Assembly (NCBI RefSeq): GCF_040365225.1
Contig: NZ_AP028055.1
Location: forward strand, 2,728,001-2,792,000
Length of the DNA: 64,000 nucleotides
DNA from: Bacteroides sedimenti
GTDB taxonomy: Bacteria > Bacteroidota > Bacteroidia > Bacteroidales > Bacteroidaceae
Direction: 5' to 3'
Of the stretch, positions 33,612-43,378 are shown piece after piece. A program made the translations under genes and the position numbers. The notes under the pieces were generated by a model. The model had not been told where the DNA came from. It searched no databases and saw only the letters and a list, made by a program, of their open reading frames with translations. Position 1 is the stretch's first letter. Each line of letters opens with the position of its first letter.

Positions 33612-33684
33612 ATTTCTTTTTTCGTTATATAAATTATTAATATAAAGGCTTGGCCAAGTCTTATTTGTACCCTAGATACGCAAT

Positions 33685-33726
33685 AAAAATGCGCCAAAGC
33701 AAGATATACTGCTCTGGCGCATTTTT
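33685..33726 (-). terminator. Terminator of the acetyl-CoA synthetase gene
   Basis: AAAAATGCGCCA (33685-33696) pairs with TGGCGCATTTTT (33715-33726). On the minus strand it ends in a T-run about 55 bases after the stop at 33781. Confidence 0.85.
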
Positions 33727-33780
33727 AATTACCATTCTTTAACAATCAAAAGAATCTGTCAATACGTATTAATAACGCGA

Positions 33781-35841
33781 CTATTTCTCAATCCGAATAC
33801 GGGCATCCACTGCAATGACATCCTTATCTGTGGCTAGTAATGGGTTAATATCCATTTCCTTTATCTCGGTGGCAAATCGAAGTAACGTAGATAAACGGAC
33901 GATAATTTCGGCAAACTTGTCTTCATTGACTCCCTTCTGACCGCGAGTTCCTTGAATAATTTTATAGGCCTTCAATGAATGAATCATCGAATAAGCCTCT
34001 TCGTAGGAGAGCGGAGCCAGACCGGATGAGACATCTTTAAGTACTTCTACAAAAATGCCTCCTAATCCGCAAAGAACCACATGACCAAACTTCTCCTCGT
34101 ATTTTGCTCCTATAAACAGCTCTGTACCTTTAAGCATGGGCTGTACCATTACGGCAGTCACATCCGGTAGCTTAATCATGCGATCGAACTCCAAAGCAAG
34201 GTGTTGTGCAGACTTCACATTCAATGCGACCCCACCTATATCCGACTTATGCACCGGTCCTACTACCTTGGCTACCACCGGGAAACCACATCTCTGTGTA
34301 AACGCAAGCAACTCTTCCTTATCGGCGGAAACAAACTCCTCTACCACAGGAATACCGGCAGAGCGTAACAGATCCTGCACATAACATGGTTTGATATATC
34401 CGTTGTCAGGGATAGAATCTATAATTCTTCGGATACGGGGGATGTCAACCCCAAAAAGTTCAATCTCTTTAACAGCAGGTTTGGGCACATTCATGATTCG
34501 TGTCAAGGCTGTTCCCAGTGTCACCTCGTCTGCAAAGTTTACATGCCCTTTTTTCAGGAAGGCATCAACCTCTTTTCCGGCGGTATGTAACGAAGGAAGA
34601 ACAGGGAATACTGGTTTTTTACAGGTAAGCATCTTCTGGTGAAGCACTTCGTAAGCTTCAAACATGGTCACCAGTCCAGGTGTCCCGAAGATTGCCAGTA
34701 TGGCATCAATCTCTTCAAACCGGTTTTCACAGTAATCAATGGCAATTCCCAGATGTTCGGGGGTACCAGTTGCAAGTATGTCAATTGGGTTTCCAACAGA
34801 TGCTCCGGGAAACAGTTTACTTTTGAGCTCTTCAGCCACAGGTCCTTCCAGCCTGGGAACGCTTAATCCGCCCTTGGACAAGGCATCGGTAAGCATTACA
34901 CCCGGTCCGCCGGCATGCGTCACAATAGCAAAATTCTTTCCTTTCAGAGCTGGAAGCGTAAAGATGCAACCTACCGTGGTCAACTCTTCACGGGAGTAGC
35001 AGCGCACAATTCCGGCTTTTCTGAACAGCGCCTCCACAGCCGAATCGGGACTGGCAATGGCTCCCGTATGTGAAGAGGCTGCACGGCTTCCGCTCTCCGA
35101 ACTTCCCGATTTAATGGCGGCAATCCGGCATCCCTTGCTGATGAGCGAAGAGGCATGAAAGAGCAGCCGGTCGGGATCCTTGATACTTTCTATATAAATC
35201 AGTTTAATCTTCGAGTCGGTTTCCGGATAAAAGGTTTCGTCCATGTACTGAAGTACATCCTCCACCCCTATTTGTTTGGCGTTGCCCACCGACCACACTG
35301 AGTTGAACTGAAGTCCTTTGGCCACCGCACTCTCCAGAATGAAAACCGCCGTAGCACCGGAACTGGAAATCAAATCCACACCTTTTGGATTGAGCAAGGG
35401 GATTGGTTTGGTAAAGACACTGTGATGCCACATATTCAGGAGTCCAATGCAATTGGGCCCGATTAACGATGCCCCGTACTTGTTCACAGTCTCCAGAATC
35501 GCGTTCTCCAGTTCTCCCCCTTCGTGAGTCTCCTCCCCGAAGCCGGCAGACAGAATAATGAATGCTCTTACCTGTTTATCGCGTGCCAGAATCTCAACAG
35601 CCAACGGACACATACTTGCCGGAATAGCCAGAATAGCCAAATCAGTTTCCGGTATGCCCGAAACATCTTCGTAAGAGACAACTCCTTGAACCTCTTTCTC
35701 TTTTGGGTTTACTGCTCTGAGTTCTCCCTGATATCCACCGGAGATAAGGTTTTTCAGAATAGCCCCTCCCGGTTTATGCACATTATTTGATGCCCCCACT
35801 ACCACGATGCTACGGGGGCGCAATAATTCCTGTGTTATCAT
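33781..35841 (-). CDS. ADP-forming acetate-CoA ligase (fused alpha and beta subunits)
   Basis: Converts acetyl-CoA, ADP and phosphate to acetate, CoA and ATP (reversible), conserving energy in acetate fermentation. The N-terminal CoA-binding domain (about 1-140, IVVVGASNNVHKPGG), the succinyl-CoA-ligase-like domain with phospho-histidine motif SSHTGAIASPD near 255-265, and the C-terminal ATP-grasp domain (about 470-686, FPVVAKVVGPVHKSDIGGV) are all present. Length 686 is full for the fused type. Monocistronic, with its own promoter and terminator. Confidence 0.9.
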   Translation of the reverse strand: MITQELLRPRSIVVVGASNNVHKPGGAILKNLISGGYQGELRAVNPKEKEVQGVVSYEDVSGIPETDLAILAIPASMCPLAVEILARDKQVRAFIILSAGFGEETHEGGELENAILETVNKYGASLIGPNCIGLLNMWHHSVFTKPIPLLNPKGVDLISSSGATAVFILESAVAKGLQFNSVWSVGNAKQIGVEDVLQYMDETFYPETDSKIKLIYIESIKDPDRLLFHASSLISKGCRIAAIKSGSSESGSRAASSHTGAIASPDSAVEALFRKAGIVRCYSREELTTVGCIFTLPALKGKNFAIVTHAGGPGVMLTDALSKGGLSVPRLEGPVAEELKSKLFPGASVGNPIDILATGTPEHLGIAIDYCENRFEEIDAILAIFGTPGLVTMFEAYEVLHQKMLTCKKPVFPVLPSLHTAGKEVDAFLKKGHVNFADEVTLGTALTRIMNVPKPAVKEIELFGVDIPRIRRIIDSIPDNGYIKPCYVQDLLRSAGIPVVEEFVSADKEELLAFTQRCGFPVVAKVVGPVHKSDIGGVALNVKSAQHLALEFDRMIKLPDVTAVMVQPMLKGTELFIGAKYEEKFGHVVLCGLGGIFVEVLKDVSSGLAPLSYEEAYSMIHSLKAYKIIQGTRGQKGVNEDKFAEIIVRLSTLLRFATEIKEMDINPLLATDKDVIAVDARIRIEK

Positions 35842-35871
35842 AGGATGTATATTTTTCGTTTATTTATAAAA

Positions 35872-35902
35872 CAAAGATACTAATTTTGAGAAATAATCAA
35901 CC
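35872..35902 (-). promoter_or_regulatory. Promoter of the acetyl-CoA synthetase gene
   Basis: On the minus strand TTG is followed after 18 bases by TATCTTTG (35879-35872). The start codon at 35841 is about 30 bases beyond the -7 box. Confidence 0.65.
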
Positions 35903-36167
35903 AGTACATAGTTCTTTTTCGCAATTGCTCAAATTTTATTCAACCTATCAGAAAAAAGTATCATTGGGATATAGACACACTAGGGCAAAGTTGCTGAATG
36001 ATTAAATCTAAGGTCACGACTTCAATGCCTTAACCTTCTGAGGTCAAAACAATAGGGTCGTGAGGTTACTATTCAGGCCTTATAAGGGCAATTATAATCT
36101 ATCGGCATAAAATAGTTAACATATCTGATTTTCCAGAGTAATATTCCGTTATTACCTTAAAAACCTT

Positions 36168-36175
36168 TATCTTTG
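36168..36175 (+). promoter_or_regulatory. -7 element for metG
   Basis: TATCTTTG, 35 bases before the metG ATG, matches TAnnTTTG. It may also drive the glycan genes that follow metG. Confidence 0.6.
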
Positions 36176-36210
36176 CACGTTGCAATAAAAGAAAATAAAA
36201 ATCATCATAC

Positions 36211-38250
36211 ATGGAAAAAAAATATAAAAGAACCACGGTGACCTCGGCGTTACCTTATGCAAACGGACCGGTTCACATCGGACACCTGGCAGGTGTATAT
36301 GTTCCTGCCGACATATATGTACGTTACCTTCGCCTGAAAAAAGAGGATGTACTCTTTATCGGCGGTTCCGACGAACATGGTGTACCCATCACCATCCGCG
36401 CAAAGAAAGAGGGCGTTACGCCTCAGGACGTAGTAGACAAGTATCACGGAATCATTAAGAAATCGTTCGAGGATTTCGGCATTACTTTCGATGTTTACTC
36501 ACGCACCTCCTCACCGACACACCACCAAGTGGCTGCCGATTTCTTTAAAAAGCTGTATGATAAAGGAGAGTTCATTGAGAAAACTTCCGAACAATATTAC
36601 GACGAAGAAGCAAAGCAATTCCTGGCCGACCGTTACATCACCGGAACTTGCCCTCATTGCGGTAACGAAAATGCATACGGTGACCAATGTGAGGCATGCG
36701 GAACATCACTGAACCCTACCGACCTAATCAATCCGAAATCGGCCATCAGCGGAAGTCAGCCGGTAATGCGCGAAACAAAGCACTGGTACCTGCCACTAGA
36801 CAAACACGAAGCATGGCTTCGCGAATGGATTCTCGAAGGACATAAAGAGTGGAAGCCGAATGTGTACGGACAATGCAAGTCTTGGTTGGACATGGGTCTT
36901 CAGCCTCGTGCGGTAAGCCGTGACTTAGACTGGGGTATTCCTGTTCCGGTGGAAGGCGCCGAAGGAAAAGTGCTCTACGTATGGTTTGACGCTCCCATCG
37001 GCTATATATCAAACACAAAAGAGTTGTTGCCCGATTCATGGGAAACCTGGTGGAAAGACTCCGAGACACGCCTGCTGCACTTTATCGGCAAGGACAACAT
37101 CGTGTTCCACTGCATCGTGTTCCCGGCCATGCTGAAGGCAGACGGAAGCTATATCCTTCCTGAGAATGTTCCAGCCAATGAGTTTCTCAACCTGGAAGGA
37201 GACAAGATTTCAACTTCCCGTAACTGGGCGGTTTGGTTGCACGAATACTTGGTCGACTTCCCCGGCAAACAAGATGTGCTTCGCTATGTGCTGACAGCCA
37301 ACGCTCCTGAGACTAAAGACAACGACTTTACCTGGAAGGATTTCCAGGCACGCAATAACAACGAGCTGGTAGCCGTATTTGGAAACTTCGTGAACCGCGC
37401 TCTGGTGCTGACCGAGAAATATTTCGGCGCTCAGGTTCCTGAAGCCGGCGAGCTGACCGAGTACGACAAGCAGACTCTGGCCGACTTCGAAAACGTGAAG
37501 AAAGATGTGGAACACTATCTGGACACATTCAAGTTCCGCGAAGCTCAGAAAGAGGCTATGAACCTGGCTCGTATCGGAAACAAGTACTTGGCCGATACAG
37601 AACCATGGAAGCTTGCCAAGACAGACCTTTCACGTGTGGCAACTATCCTGAACATCAGTCTGCAGTTGGCAGCCAACCTAGCTATTGCCTTCGAACCATT
37701 CCTGCCTTTCAGCTCTAAGAAACTGAGAGAGATGCTTAATATGACCAGCTTCGACTGGGCTAACCTGGGACGCACCGACCTGCTGGAAGCCGGTCATAAG
37801 CTGAACAAGGCCGAACTGCTCTTCGAAAAAATAGAAGACAACGTGATTGAAGCACAAGTACAAAAGCTTCTCGATACAAAGAAAGCCAACGAAGAGGCAA
37901 ATTATAAGGCAAACCCAATCCGCGAGAACATTGAATTCGACGATTTCATGAAGCTGGATATCCGGGTGGGAACCGTTCTGGAATGCCAGAAGGTGCCCAA
38001 AGCCGACAAACTTCTACAATTCAAGATTGACGATGGTCTGGAATGCCGCACCATCGTATCGGGTATTGCAAAACACTACGCTCCCGAAGAGTTGATTGGC
38101 AAGCAGGTATGCTTCATCGCCAACCTGGCTCCTCGCAAACTCAAAGGCATTGTTTCGGAAGGTATGATTCTTTCCGCAGAAAACAATGACGGCAGTTTGG
38201 CTGTAATTATGCCGGGCAAGGAAGTAAAACCGGGTAGCGAAGTGAAATAA
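36211..38250 (+). CDS. metG: Methionyl-tRNA synthetase with C-terminal tRNA-binding domain
   Basis: Class I synthetase charging tRNA-Met, 679 residues. The HIGH motif is in GPVHIGHLAGVY near 20-31 and the KMSKS motif is DKISTSRNW near 330. The zinc-binding insertion CPHCGNENAYGDQCEACG is intact. The C-terminal about 105 residues (DDFMKLDIRVGTVLECQKVPKADKL) form the EMAP/Arc1p-like tRNA-binding domain. The flippase gene starts 16 bases after the stop, so the glycan cluster may be read from the metG promoter. Confidence 0.97.
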   Translation: MEKKYKRTTVTSALPYANGPVHIGHLAGVYVPADIYVRYLRLKKEDVLFIGGSDEHGVPITIRAKKEGVTPQDVVDKYHGIIKKSFEDFGITFDVYSRTSSPTHHQVAADFFKKLYDKGEFIEKTSEQYYDEEAKQFLADRYITGTCPHCGNENAYGDQCEACGTSLNPTDLINPKSAISGSQPVMRETKHWYLPLDKHEAWLREWILEGHKEWKPNVYGQCKSWLDMGLQPRAVSRDLDWGIPVPVEGAEGKVLYVWFDAPIGYISNTKELLPDSWETWWKDSETRLLHFIGKDNIVFHCIVFPAMLKADGSYILPENVPANEFLNLEGDKISTSRNWAVWLHEYLVDFPGKQDVLRYVLTANAPETKDNDFTWKDFQARNNNELVAVFGNFVNRALVLTEKYFGAQVPEAGELTEYDKQTLADFENVKKDVEHYLDTFKFREAQKEAMNLARIGNKYLADTEPWKLAKTDLSRVATILNISLQLAANLAIAFEPFLPFSSKKLREMLNMTSFDWANLGRTDLLEAGHKLNKAELLFEKIEDNVIEAQVQKLLDTKKANEEANYKANPIRENIEFDDFMKLDIRVGTVLECQKVPKADKLLQFKIDDGLECRTIVSGIAKHYAPEELIGKQVCFIANLAPRKLKGIVSEGMILSAENNDGSLAVIMPGKEVKPGSEVK

Positions 38251-38266
38251 GCAAAGAGAAAAAAGC

Positions 38267-39718
38267 ATGGCAAAAACACTAAAGGAGAAAACTGTCGGGG
38301 CACTATTCTGGAATGCGATTGATAGAGTTGGTCAGCAAGTCATTCTCTTTATTATCGGGATAAAGATAGCGCGAATTCTTAGCCCTGACGACTATGCCTT
38401 GGTGGGTATGCTTGCGATATTCATGGCTTTAGCAAACATTGTGATTGAGAGTGGCTTTTCGGCCGCTCTCATTCGTAAAAAAGATGCCACAGAGAAAGAT
38501 TACAGCTCGGTTTTCTATTTTAATCTGGGAGCCAGCATTCTTGCTTATCTGGTCTTATTTGTTTGTGCGCCGTATATTGCAGAGTTCTATAACCAGCCGT
38601 CTCTCACGCTGATTGCCAGAATAGTGTTTCTTGCCCTTCCAATCAATTCGCTCAGCCTCATCCAAACCACTATATTAACGAAGCAAATCAATTTCAAGAA
38701 GCTCACCAAAGTAAACTTCATCTCTTTGATAGTTTCAAGTTTGCTTGCCCTGTATATGGCATACGCCGGATATGGTGTGTGGACATTGGTTATGCAACCC
38801 GTTTCTCTGGCAGTTGTCCGCACTATCCTCCTTTGGATTATGAGTAGCTGGCGTCCTGTAAGGGAGTTTAGCCTTCTCTCTATAAAAGATCTGTTTGCTT
38901 TTGCTTCCAACCTGATGTTGTCCAGCATTATCAACACAGGTTTCCAGAATGCCTATTCTGTTTTTATCGGGAAAATATATCCGCTTCAACAACTCGGTTA
39001 CTATAGCCAGGCCAATAAAATGTGCGACATGGGGGTCAGCACCATTTATGGGAGTATTCAGAATGCCACTTTCCCCATCTTTTCGTCAATACAGGATGAG
39101 AAAGAACGTCTGTTGCGTGCTTATCGAAAAACCATCAGGCTCACCTCTTTCCTAACCTTTCCGGCAATGACAGGGCTGATATTAGTGAGTGAACCATTTA
39201 TACGGGTTGCATTGACAGACAAATGGGCCTTTTCGGTTCCTTTTCTACAACTGCTATGTCTAGGCGGAATCTTTAATATCCTGGCCACAATCAACGGAAA
39301 CTTTCTGAAGGTCAACGGCCGTTCGGACATAATCCTAAAGCTCGACATTTCGAAAATTGCAATAACCGCAATAGCCTTATTTTGCACACTTCATCAAAGT
39401 GTACTGGTTATGGTAGCAGGTCTTGTTGTGACACGAATCGTAGTTTACCTGGCAAACATCGTCATGGTACATAAATACTGTAATTACTCCATGCAATCAC
39501 AGCTGAAAGATATTATGCCCTATCTGCTAATCTCTTCAGCGCTTTATGCATGTTTTTATCCTCTTGGTTTATTTATATCCGACCTCAAGTTGCTTTTGTT
39601 TGTACAGATTGCACTTTATGCCACGGCATATATCTTTATTAATAAATGGCTGGGGTCTAAAATATTTGATGAAATAATGTCTTTGTTCTTTAAGAAAGGA
39701 GCAAGAGACGGAAAATAA
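38267..39718 (+). CDS. Lipopolysaccharide/polysaccharide flippase (MOP superfamily, Wzx-like)
   Basis: 483 residues with about 12-14 predicted membrane helices (first: ALFWNAIDRVGQQVILFIIGIKIA; last: LLLFVQIALYATAYIFINKWL). The N-terminal KTVGALFWNAIDRVGQQ and DYALVGMLAIF match the polysaccharide-biosynthesis (MOP) exporters that flip undecaprenyl-linked glycan units across the inner membrane. First of a run of surface-glycan genes directly behind metG. Confidence 0.88.
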   Translation: MAKTLKEKTVGALFWNAIDRVGQQVILFIIGIKIARILSPDDYALVGMLAIFMALANIVIESGFSAALIRKKDATEKDYSSVFYFNLGASILAYLVLFVCAPYIAEFYNQPSLTLIARIVFLALPINSLSLIQTTILTKQINFKKLTKVNFISLIVSSLLALYMAYAGYGVWTLVMQPVSLAVVRTILLWIMSSWRPVREFSLLSIKDLFAFASNLMLSSIINTGFQNAYSVFIGKIYPLQQLGYYSQANKMCDMGVSTIYGSIQNATFPIFSSIQDEKERLLRAYRKTIRLTSFLTFPAMTGLILVSEPFIRVALTDKWAFSVPFLQLLCLGGIFNILATINGNFLKVNGRSDIILKLDISKIAITAIALFCTLHQSVLVMVAGLVVTRIVVYLANIVMVHKYCNYSMQSQLKDIMPYLLISSALYACFYPLGLFISDLKLLLFVQIALYATAYIFINKWLGSKIFDEIMSLFFKKGARDGK

Positions 39719-39726
39719 GTTGAAGA

Positions 39727-40725
39727 ATGAATGAGAAGATTAAAGTCAGCGTAATAGTTCTTGCTTACAATCGCGAGAATTTCATTACCAATGCACTAGA
39801 CAGCATAGTAAAGCAAAAGGTTGATTTCCCTTTTGAGGTGGTAGTCGGAGAAGATTGCAGCACAGACAATACAGCACGCATCTGCATGGAATATCAGGAG
39901 AAATATCCTGATATCGTCAAAGTAACCAGGAACAAGGAGAATCTTGGACTACTTGATAACTTTGTAAGCGCTTACAACCGGTGTAAGGGAGAGTACATAG
40001 CCATTTGTGATGCAGACGACTTTTGGATTAACAAGCATAAGCTGCAGATTCAAGCCGATTTTCTTGACCAGAATAAAGAATACTCAGCTTGTTTTCACCG
40101 AGCACTGAATTATTATCAGGACGATGGAAGCAAGAGCATCAGCAATGGTTTACACCAAAAGAAGAGGAACACAGTTCTTGATATCATCAACAGTAATCCT
40201 GTTACCTTTTCAACGTCAATGTTCCGTCGGGGACTTTTTGGAGAATTCCCATCCTGGTTCAATCAGGTAAAATCAAATGATTTCGCTGTTAATGTGCTCA
40301 ATGCAGAGCATGGGGATTTCTATTTCATGAATAAGATAATGACCGTTTACCGCCGGCACAGAGAAAGTGTATGGGGCATGTCCACCTTTGAGAAACAGGC
40401 ACTTATTTCTGTTCGCAGCAGACAAATACTCATTGAACATTACAGGGGTAGAAATAAGGACATCTACAATAAACTGGTTGCAACATACACAAACGGCTGC
40501 ATCCGCCTAGCCCAGCACTATCAGTCGGTGGGCAACACAGAAAAGCTCCATGAAATGGAAGAGCTGGTCCTGAAAGCCAACCCTTCGTTTACTATAGAGC
40601 AGGTGAAGGAGATGGAAAAGGTCAGAAGAAAAACAGCAAAAGAAAGAATAACACAACAGATATTCCGTTTGGTTAAAGCAACCAGACGGGAAATTTCAAA
40701 ACTAATTCCATTACCCAAAATCTAA
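39727..40725 (+). CDS. Family 2 glycosyltransferase
   Basis: 332 residues with a GT-A fold. N-terminal VSVIVLAYNRENFITNALDSI, nucleotide-sugar segment VVVGEDCSTDNTARI and the metal-binding DXD-type motif ICDADDFW near 97-104. The C-terminal part is charged, with a basic helix (RRKTAKERITQQIFRLVKATRRE) that may touch the membrane. Donor and acceptor unknown. It is 8 bases after the flippase stop. Confidence 0.85.
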   Translation: MNEKIKVSVIVLAYNRENFITNALDSIVKQKVDFPFEVVVGEDCSTDNTARICMEYQEKYPDIVKVTRNKENLGLLDNFVSAYNRCKGEYIAICDADDFWINKHKLQIQADFLDQNKEYSACFHRALNYYQDDGSKSISNGLHQKKRNTVLDIINSNPVTFSTSMFRRGLFGEFPSWFNQVKSNDFAVNVLNAEHGDFYFMNKIMTVYRRHRESVWGMSTFEKQALISVRSRQILIEHYRGRNKDIYNKLVATYTNGCIRLAQHYQSVGNTEKLHEMEELVLKANPSFTIEQVKEMEKVRRKTAKERITQQIFRLVKATRREISKLIPLPKI

Positions 40726-40729
40726 GCAG

Positions 40730-41623
40730 ATGAAACTATTCAGTTTCCTTCAGACTATTCAATATAAAGTAAATTGCGAACTTAAGAATAGTCAAAGAAA
40801 GAACGAACTCTCTAAAATGAGAACTCAGATTCTTTCTTACTACGAAAAACACACTCCTGAATACCAGGAGGCAGAAGAGTACATTAACCACCTGAAGCAT
40901 TCTGCATTGAAAACGTTTTGTTCTTCCTTTACCGATGCGTATAAATGGGAAGATATAGAGGTTTTAATGGACTCTTCGAATGGGCTTCGTTATGTAATGC
41001 ACCAAGGCAAGCGATTATACTTTATCCGTTCATTTAATGAAAGAACAGTGAAGTATTGCTATAATGGATTGCGAACCGAGCAAGACCCTGAGTCTCCGCA
41101 TTGCTATCTAAGTGACAACTTCCAGATAATGGGGAATGAAGTACTGCTGGATGTAGGTAGTGCAGAAGGAATCTTTTCACTTACACATATAGAGAAACTG
41201 AAACAGGTAGTGCTGTTTGAAAGAGACCCGCAATGGGTAGAGGCATTGGAAGCCACTTTTGCTCCCTGGAAAGAGAAAGTGACTATTGTCCGGAAGTACG
41301 TATCAGATTGTGATGATGATGAAAATGTAACTATAGACTCTTTCCTCTCAGATAAGCCATACGACCCCTCTTTTATAAAAATCGATGTGGAAGGAGCTGA
41401 GCAAAGGGTGCTGAATGGAATGAAGCAGACTATTAAGCAGCCGGGATTAAAACTTGCATTGTGCACCTATCATCAGCAAGGAGATTTTAAGACCTTTACG
41501 AAATTACTTACGGATAAAGGATTTATGTGCAATCCCTCGAAAGGGGTAATGCTTTTCCTGAACGACCTGGAGAGCCTTAAAGCGCCCTATTTCAGAAAAG
41601 GATTAATCCGAGCTAACAATTAA
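40730..41623 (+). CDS. FkbM family methyltransferase
   Basis: 297 residues. The SAM-binding motif LLDVGSAEGIFSL is near 139-151, followed by VVLFERDPQWVEALE, and the family motif FIKIDVEGAEQRVLNGM near 210. FkbM enzymes methylate sugar hydroxyls, so this probably modifies the glycan made by the neighbours. It starts 4 bases after the preceding stop. Confidence 0.85.
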   Translation: MKLFSFLQTIQYKVNCELKNSQRKNELSKMRTQILSYYEKHTPEYQEAEEYINHLKHSALKTFCSSFTDAYKWEDIEVLMDSSNGLRYVMHQGKRLYFIRSFNERTVKYCYNGLRTEQDPESPHCYLSDNFQIMGNEVLLDVGSAEGIFSLTHIEKLKQVVLFERDPQWVEALEATFAPWKEKVTIVRKYVSDCDDDENVTIDSFLSDKPYDPSFIKIDVEGAEQRVLNGMKQTIKQPGLKLALCTYHQQGDFKTFTKLLTDKGFMCNPSKGVMLFLNDLESLKAPYFRKGLIRANN

Positions 41624-41646
41624 ACAGACAATTAGTATATAAGAAA

Positions 41647-42471
41647 ATGATAACATTAGTACCAGTAGGAGGACTAGCCAACCGGATGAAGGCGATTGAT
41701 TCCGCCATTGCACTTGCCCGTGAAACAGGCACAGATCTGCGGATAATCTGGTATAAAGACCAGGGACTAAATTGCCGTTTTGATGAACTATTCCAACAAC
41801 TTTCTGTTGATAATAATATAAAACTGAAAGAGGCTTCATTCTTGGACCGGTGGATTTACGACCGTCCCAGAAAGAAGAATTTCTTTTTGCCGAAGCCTTT
41901 CCAACAGTTGCTTTTTAACGACTGCATTTACGAAGCAGATGCAACAGAACGGATGTACCGTGGGTTTGATTTCAAGGAGTGGGCACGGCAAAAACAAGTG
42001 TACCTGGCCAGCTGCGTCTATTTCTTCCGTTCGGATAATAAAAAGCTCTTTGACGTATTTGCCCCGATTGCCTCTTTACAGGAGGAGATCAACCGCCGTT
42101 CGGCACTGTTCAACGAACATACCATTGGGATTCATATCCGACGGACAGACAACATCGCATCGATCAATGAAAGCCCTACAGAACTATTCATCGAAGAGAT
42201 TAACAAGGAGATTGACCGATGCAGCGATGCCAATTTCTATCTGGCAACGGATTCCGAGGAAGATAAAAAAATACTTATGACTACCTTTGGAAACCGAATC
42301 ATGACTTCGGGCAAGCCGGCAGTCAGAAACAGCGTGAGCGGTATGCAGGAGGCGTTGATAGAGATGTACACTCTGGCAAATACAACAAAGATATTGGGTT
42401 CGGCCAAAAGTTCCTATTCGGAAACAGCTGCACAGCTAAGTGGCATTAAATGTGTTATTTTAAAGAGATAA
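41647..42471 (+). CDS. Fucosyltransferase-like enzyme (GT-B, GT11/GT23-like)
   Basis: 274 residues. The N-terminal ITLVPVGGLANRMKAIDSAIALA is the loop typical of alpha-1,2- and alpha-1,6-fucosyltransferases. The basic motif IGIHIRRTDN near 161-170 is the GDP-fucose-binding HxRRxD signature. A C-terminal ILGSAKSSYSETAAQLSG segment completes the GT-B site. GDP-fucose as donor is likely from the motif but not proven. Between the methyltransferase and a GT2 gene. Confidence 0.75.
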   Translation: MITLVPVGGLANRMKAIDSAIALARETGTDLRIIWYKDQGLNCRFDELFQQLSVDNNIKLKEASFLDRWIYDRPRKKNFFLPKPFQQLLFNDCIYEADATERMYRGFDFKEWARQKQVYLASCVYFFRSDNKKLFDVFAPIASLQEEINRRSALFNEHTIGIHIRRTDNIASINESPTELFIEEINKEIDRCSDANFYLATDSEEDKKILMTTFGNRIMTSGKPAVRNSVSGMQEALIEMYTLANTTKILGSAKSSYSETAAQLSGIKCVILKR

Positions 42472-42472
42472 T

Positions 42473-43378
42473 ATGAAAGTATCGGTAATCATCGTATCGT
42501 ATAATTTTGAAAAGTGGATAGACCGCTGCCTGGGCAGCCTGCGCCGTTCCACCCATCCCGTTTCCGTAATCGTGGTGGATAACGGTTCAAAAGACCATAC
42601 GGTTCAGATTATAGAAAAAAAATACCCCGAAGTCCATCTTATAAAGACCGGAAAGAACCTCGGCTTCGGGAAAGCCAACAACATTGGTATTCGTTGCGCC
42701 ATGGAACAGGGCGCCGACTACCTCTTCCTGCTCAATCAAGATGCCTGGCTCAGCGAAAAAACTATCCAGACACTGCTCACGCTCTTTAAAGAGCATCCCG
42801 AGTACGGAATTCTCTCGCCTACCCATCTGAACGGGAAAGGAGACAAGCCCGATTTCGGTTTTTCCACCTATTCGGGCATGAAAGAGATGGAAGAGTTCGT
42901 GGCAATGCAACAGGAACGTGAGGTGATTACCCTGAAGTTTATCAATGCAGCATTCTGGATGATTCCTTCTCACGTTTTAAATAAAGTGGGTGGCTTCTCT
43001 CCTCTTTTCTATCATAACGGAGAAGATATTGATTATATCAACCGATTGCATTTTCATGGATTACTATTAGGCTACTCTCCCCATGTATTCGGTTATCACG
43101 ACCGCGAAAACCGGGAAATGACACGTAAGAACTTTCTTCGTCTGGAAAAAGTCTACCATCTTTCCGAGTATGCCAACATCAATTATCCTTTTTCAAAAGC
43201 CTTCGCCTATGGTGTACTGGCCGGAATCAAGAAAGCATTGCAGGCACTCGGCAAAGGAAAGATGGCAAACTTCGGAGCCTACCTCAGCATCTGCTGCGGC
43301 CTGCTCTGCAAAACCAGAACAATCATTCGTATCCGAAATAAAAACAAAAAAGAAGCATTAAATTATATCCGACCATGA
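42473..43378 (+). CDS. Family 2 glycosyltransferase (rhamnosyltransferase-like)
   Basis: 301 residues. VSVIIVSYNFEKWIDRCLGSL, then VVDNGSKDHTVQII and the motif FLLNQDAWL near 84-92, matching the WbbL/rhamnosyltransferase branch of GT2. A distal GGFSPLFYHNGEDIDYINRLH motif supplies the catalytic base region. It starts one base after the preceding stop and overlaps the next gene by 4 bases, indicating translational coupling. Confidence 0.85.
   Translation: MKVSVIIVSYNFEKWIDRCLGSLRRSTHPVSVIVVDNGSKDHTVQIIEKKYPEVHLIKTGKNLGFGKANNIGIRCAMEQGADYLFLLNQDAWLSEKTIQTLLTLFKEHPEYGILSPTHLNGKGDKPDFGFSTYSGMKEMEEFVAMQQEREVITLKFINAAFWMIPSHVLNKVGGFSPLFYHNGEDIDYINRLHFHGLLLGYSPHVFGYHDRENREMTRKNFLRLEKVYHLSEYANINYPFSKAFAYGVLAGIKKALQALGKGKMANFGAYLSICCGLLCKTRTIIRIRNKNKKEALNYIRP

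Larger units (their letters stand above)
35842..36210. other. Intergenic region between the acetyl-CoA synthetase gene and metG
   Basis: No gene is supported. It holds the promoter of the leftward gene (35872-35902), the metG -7 box (36168-36175) and an inverted repeat with TCACGAC near 36014 and GTCGTGA near 36057. Confidence 0.6.

Noticed and set aside
36014..36063. Inverted repeat TCACGAC/GTCGTGA as a terminator or operator upstream of metG
   Set aside because: The arms are only seven bases, far apart and without a T-run; it may be chance.
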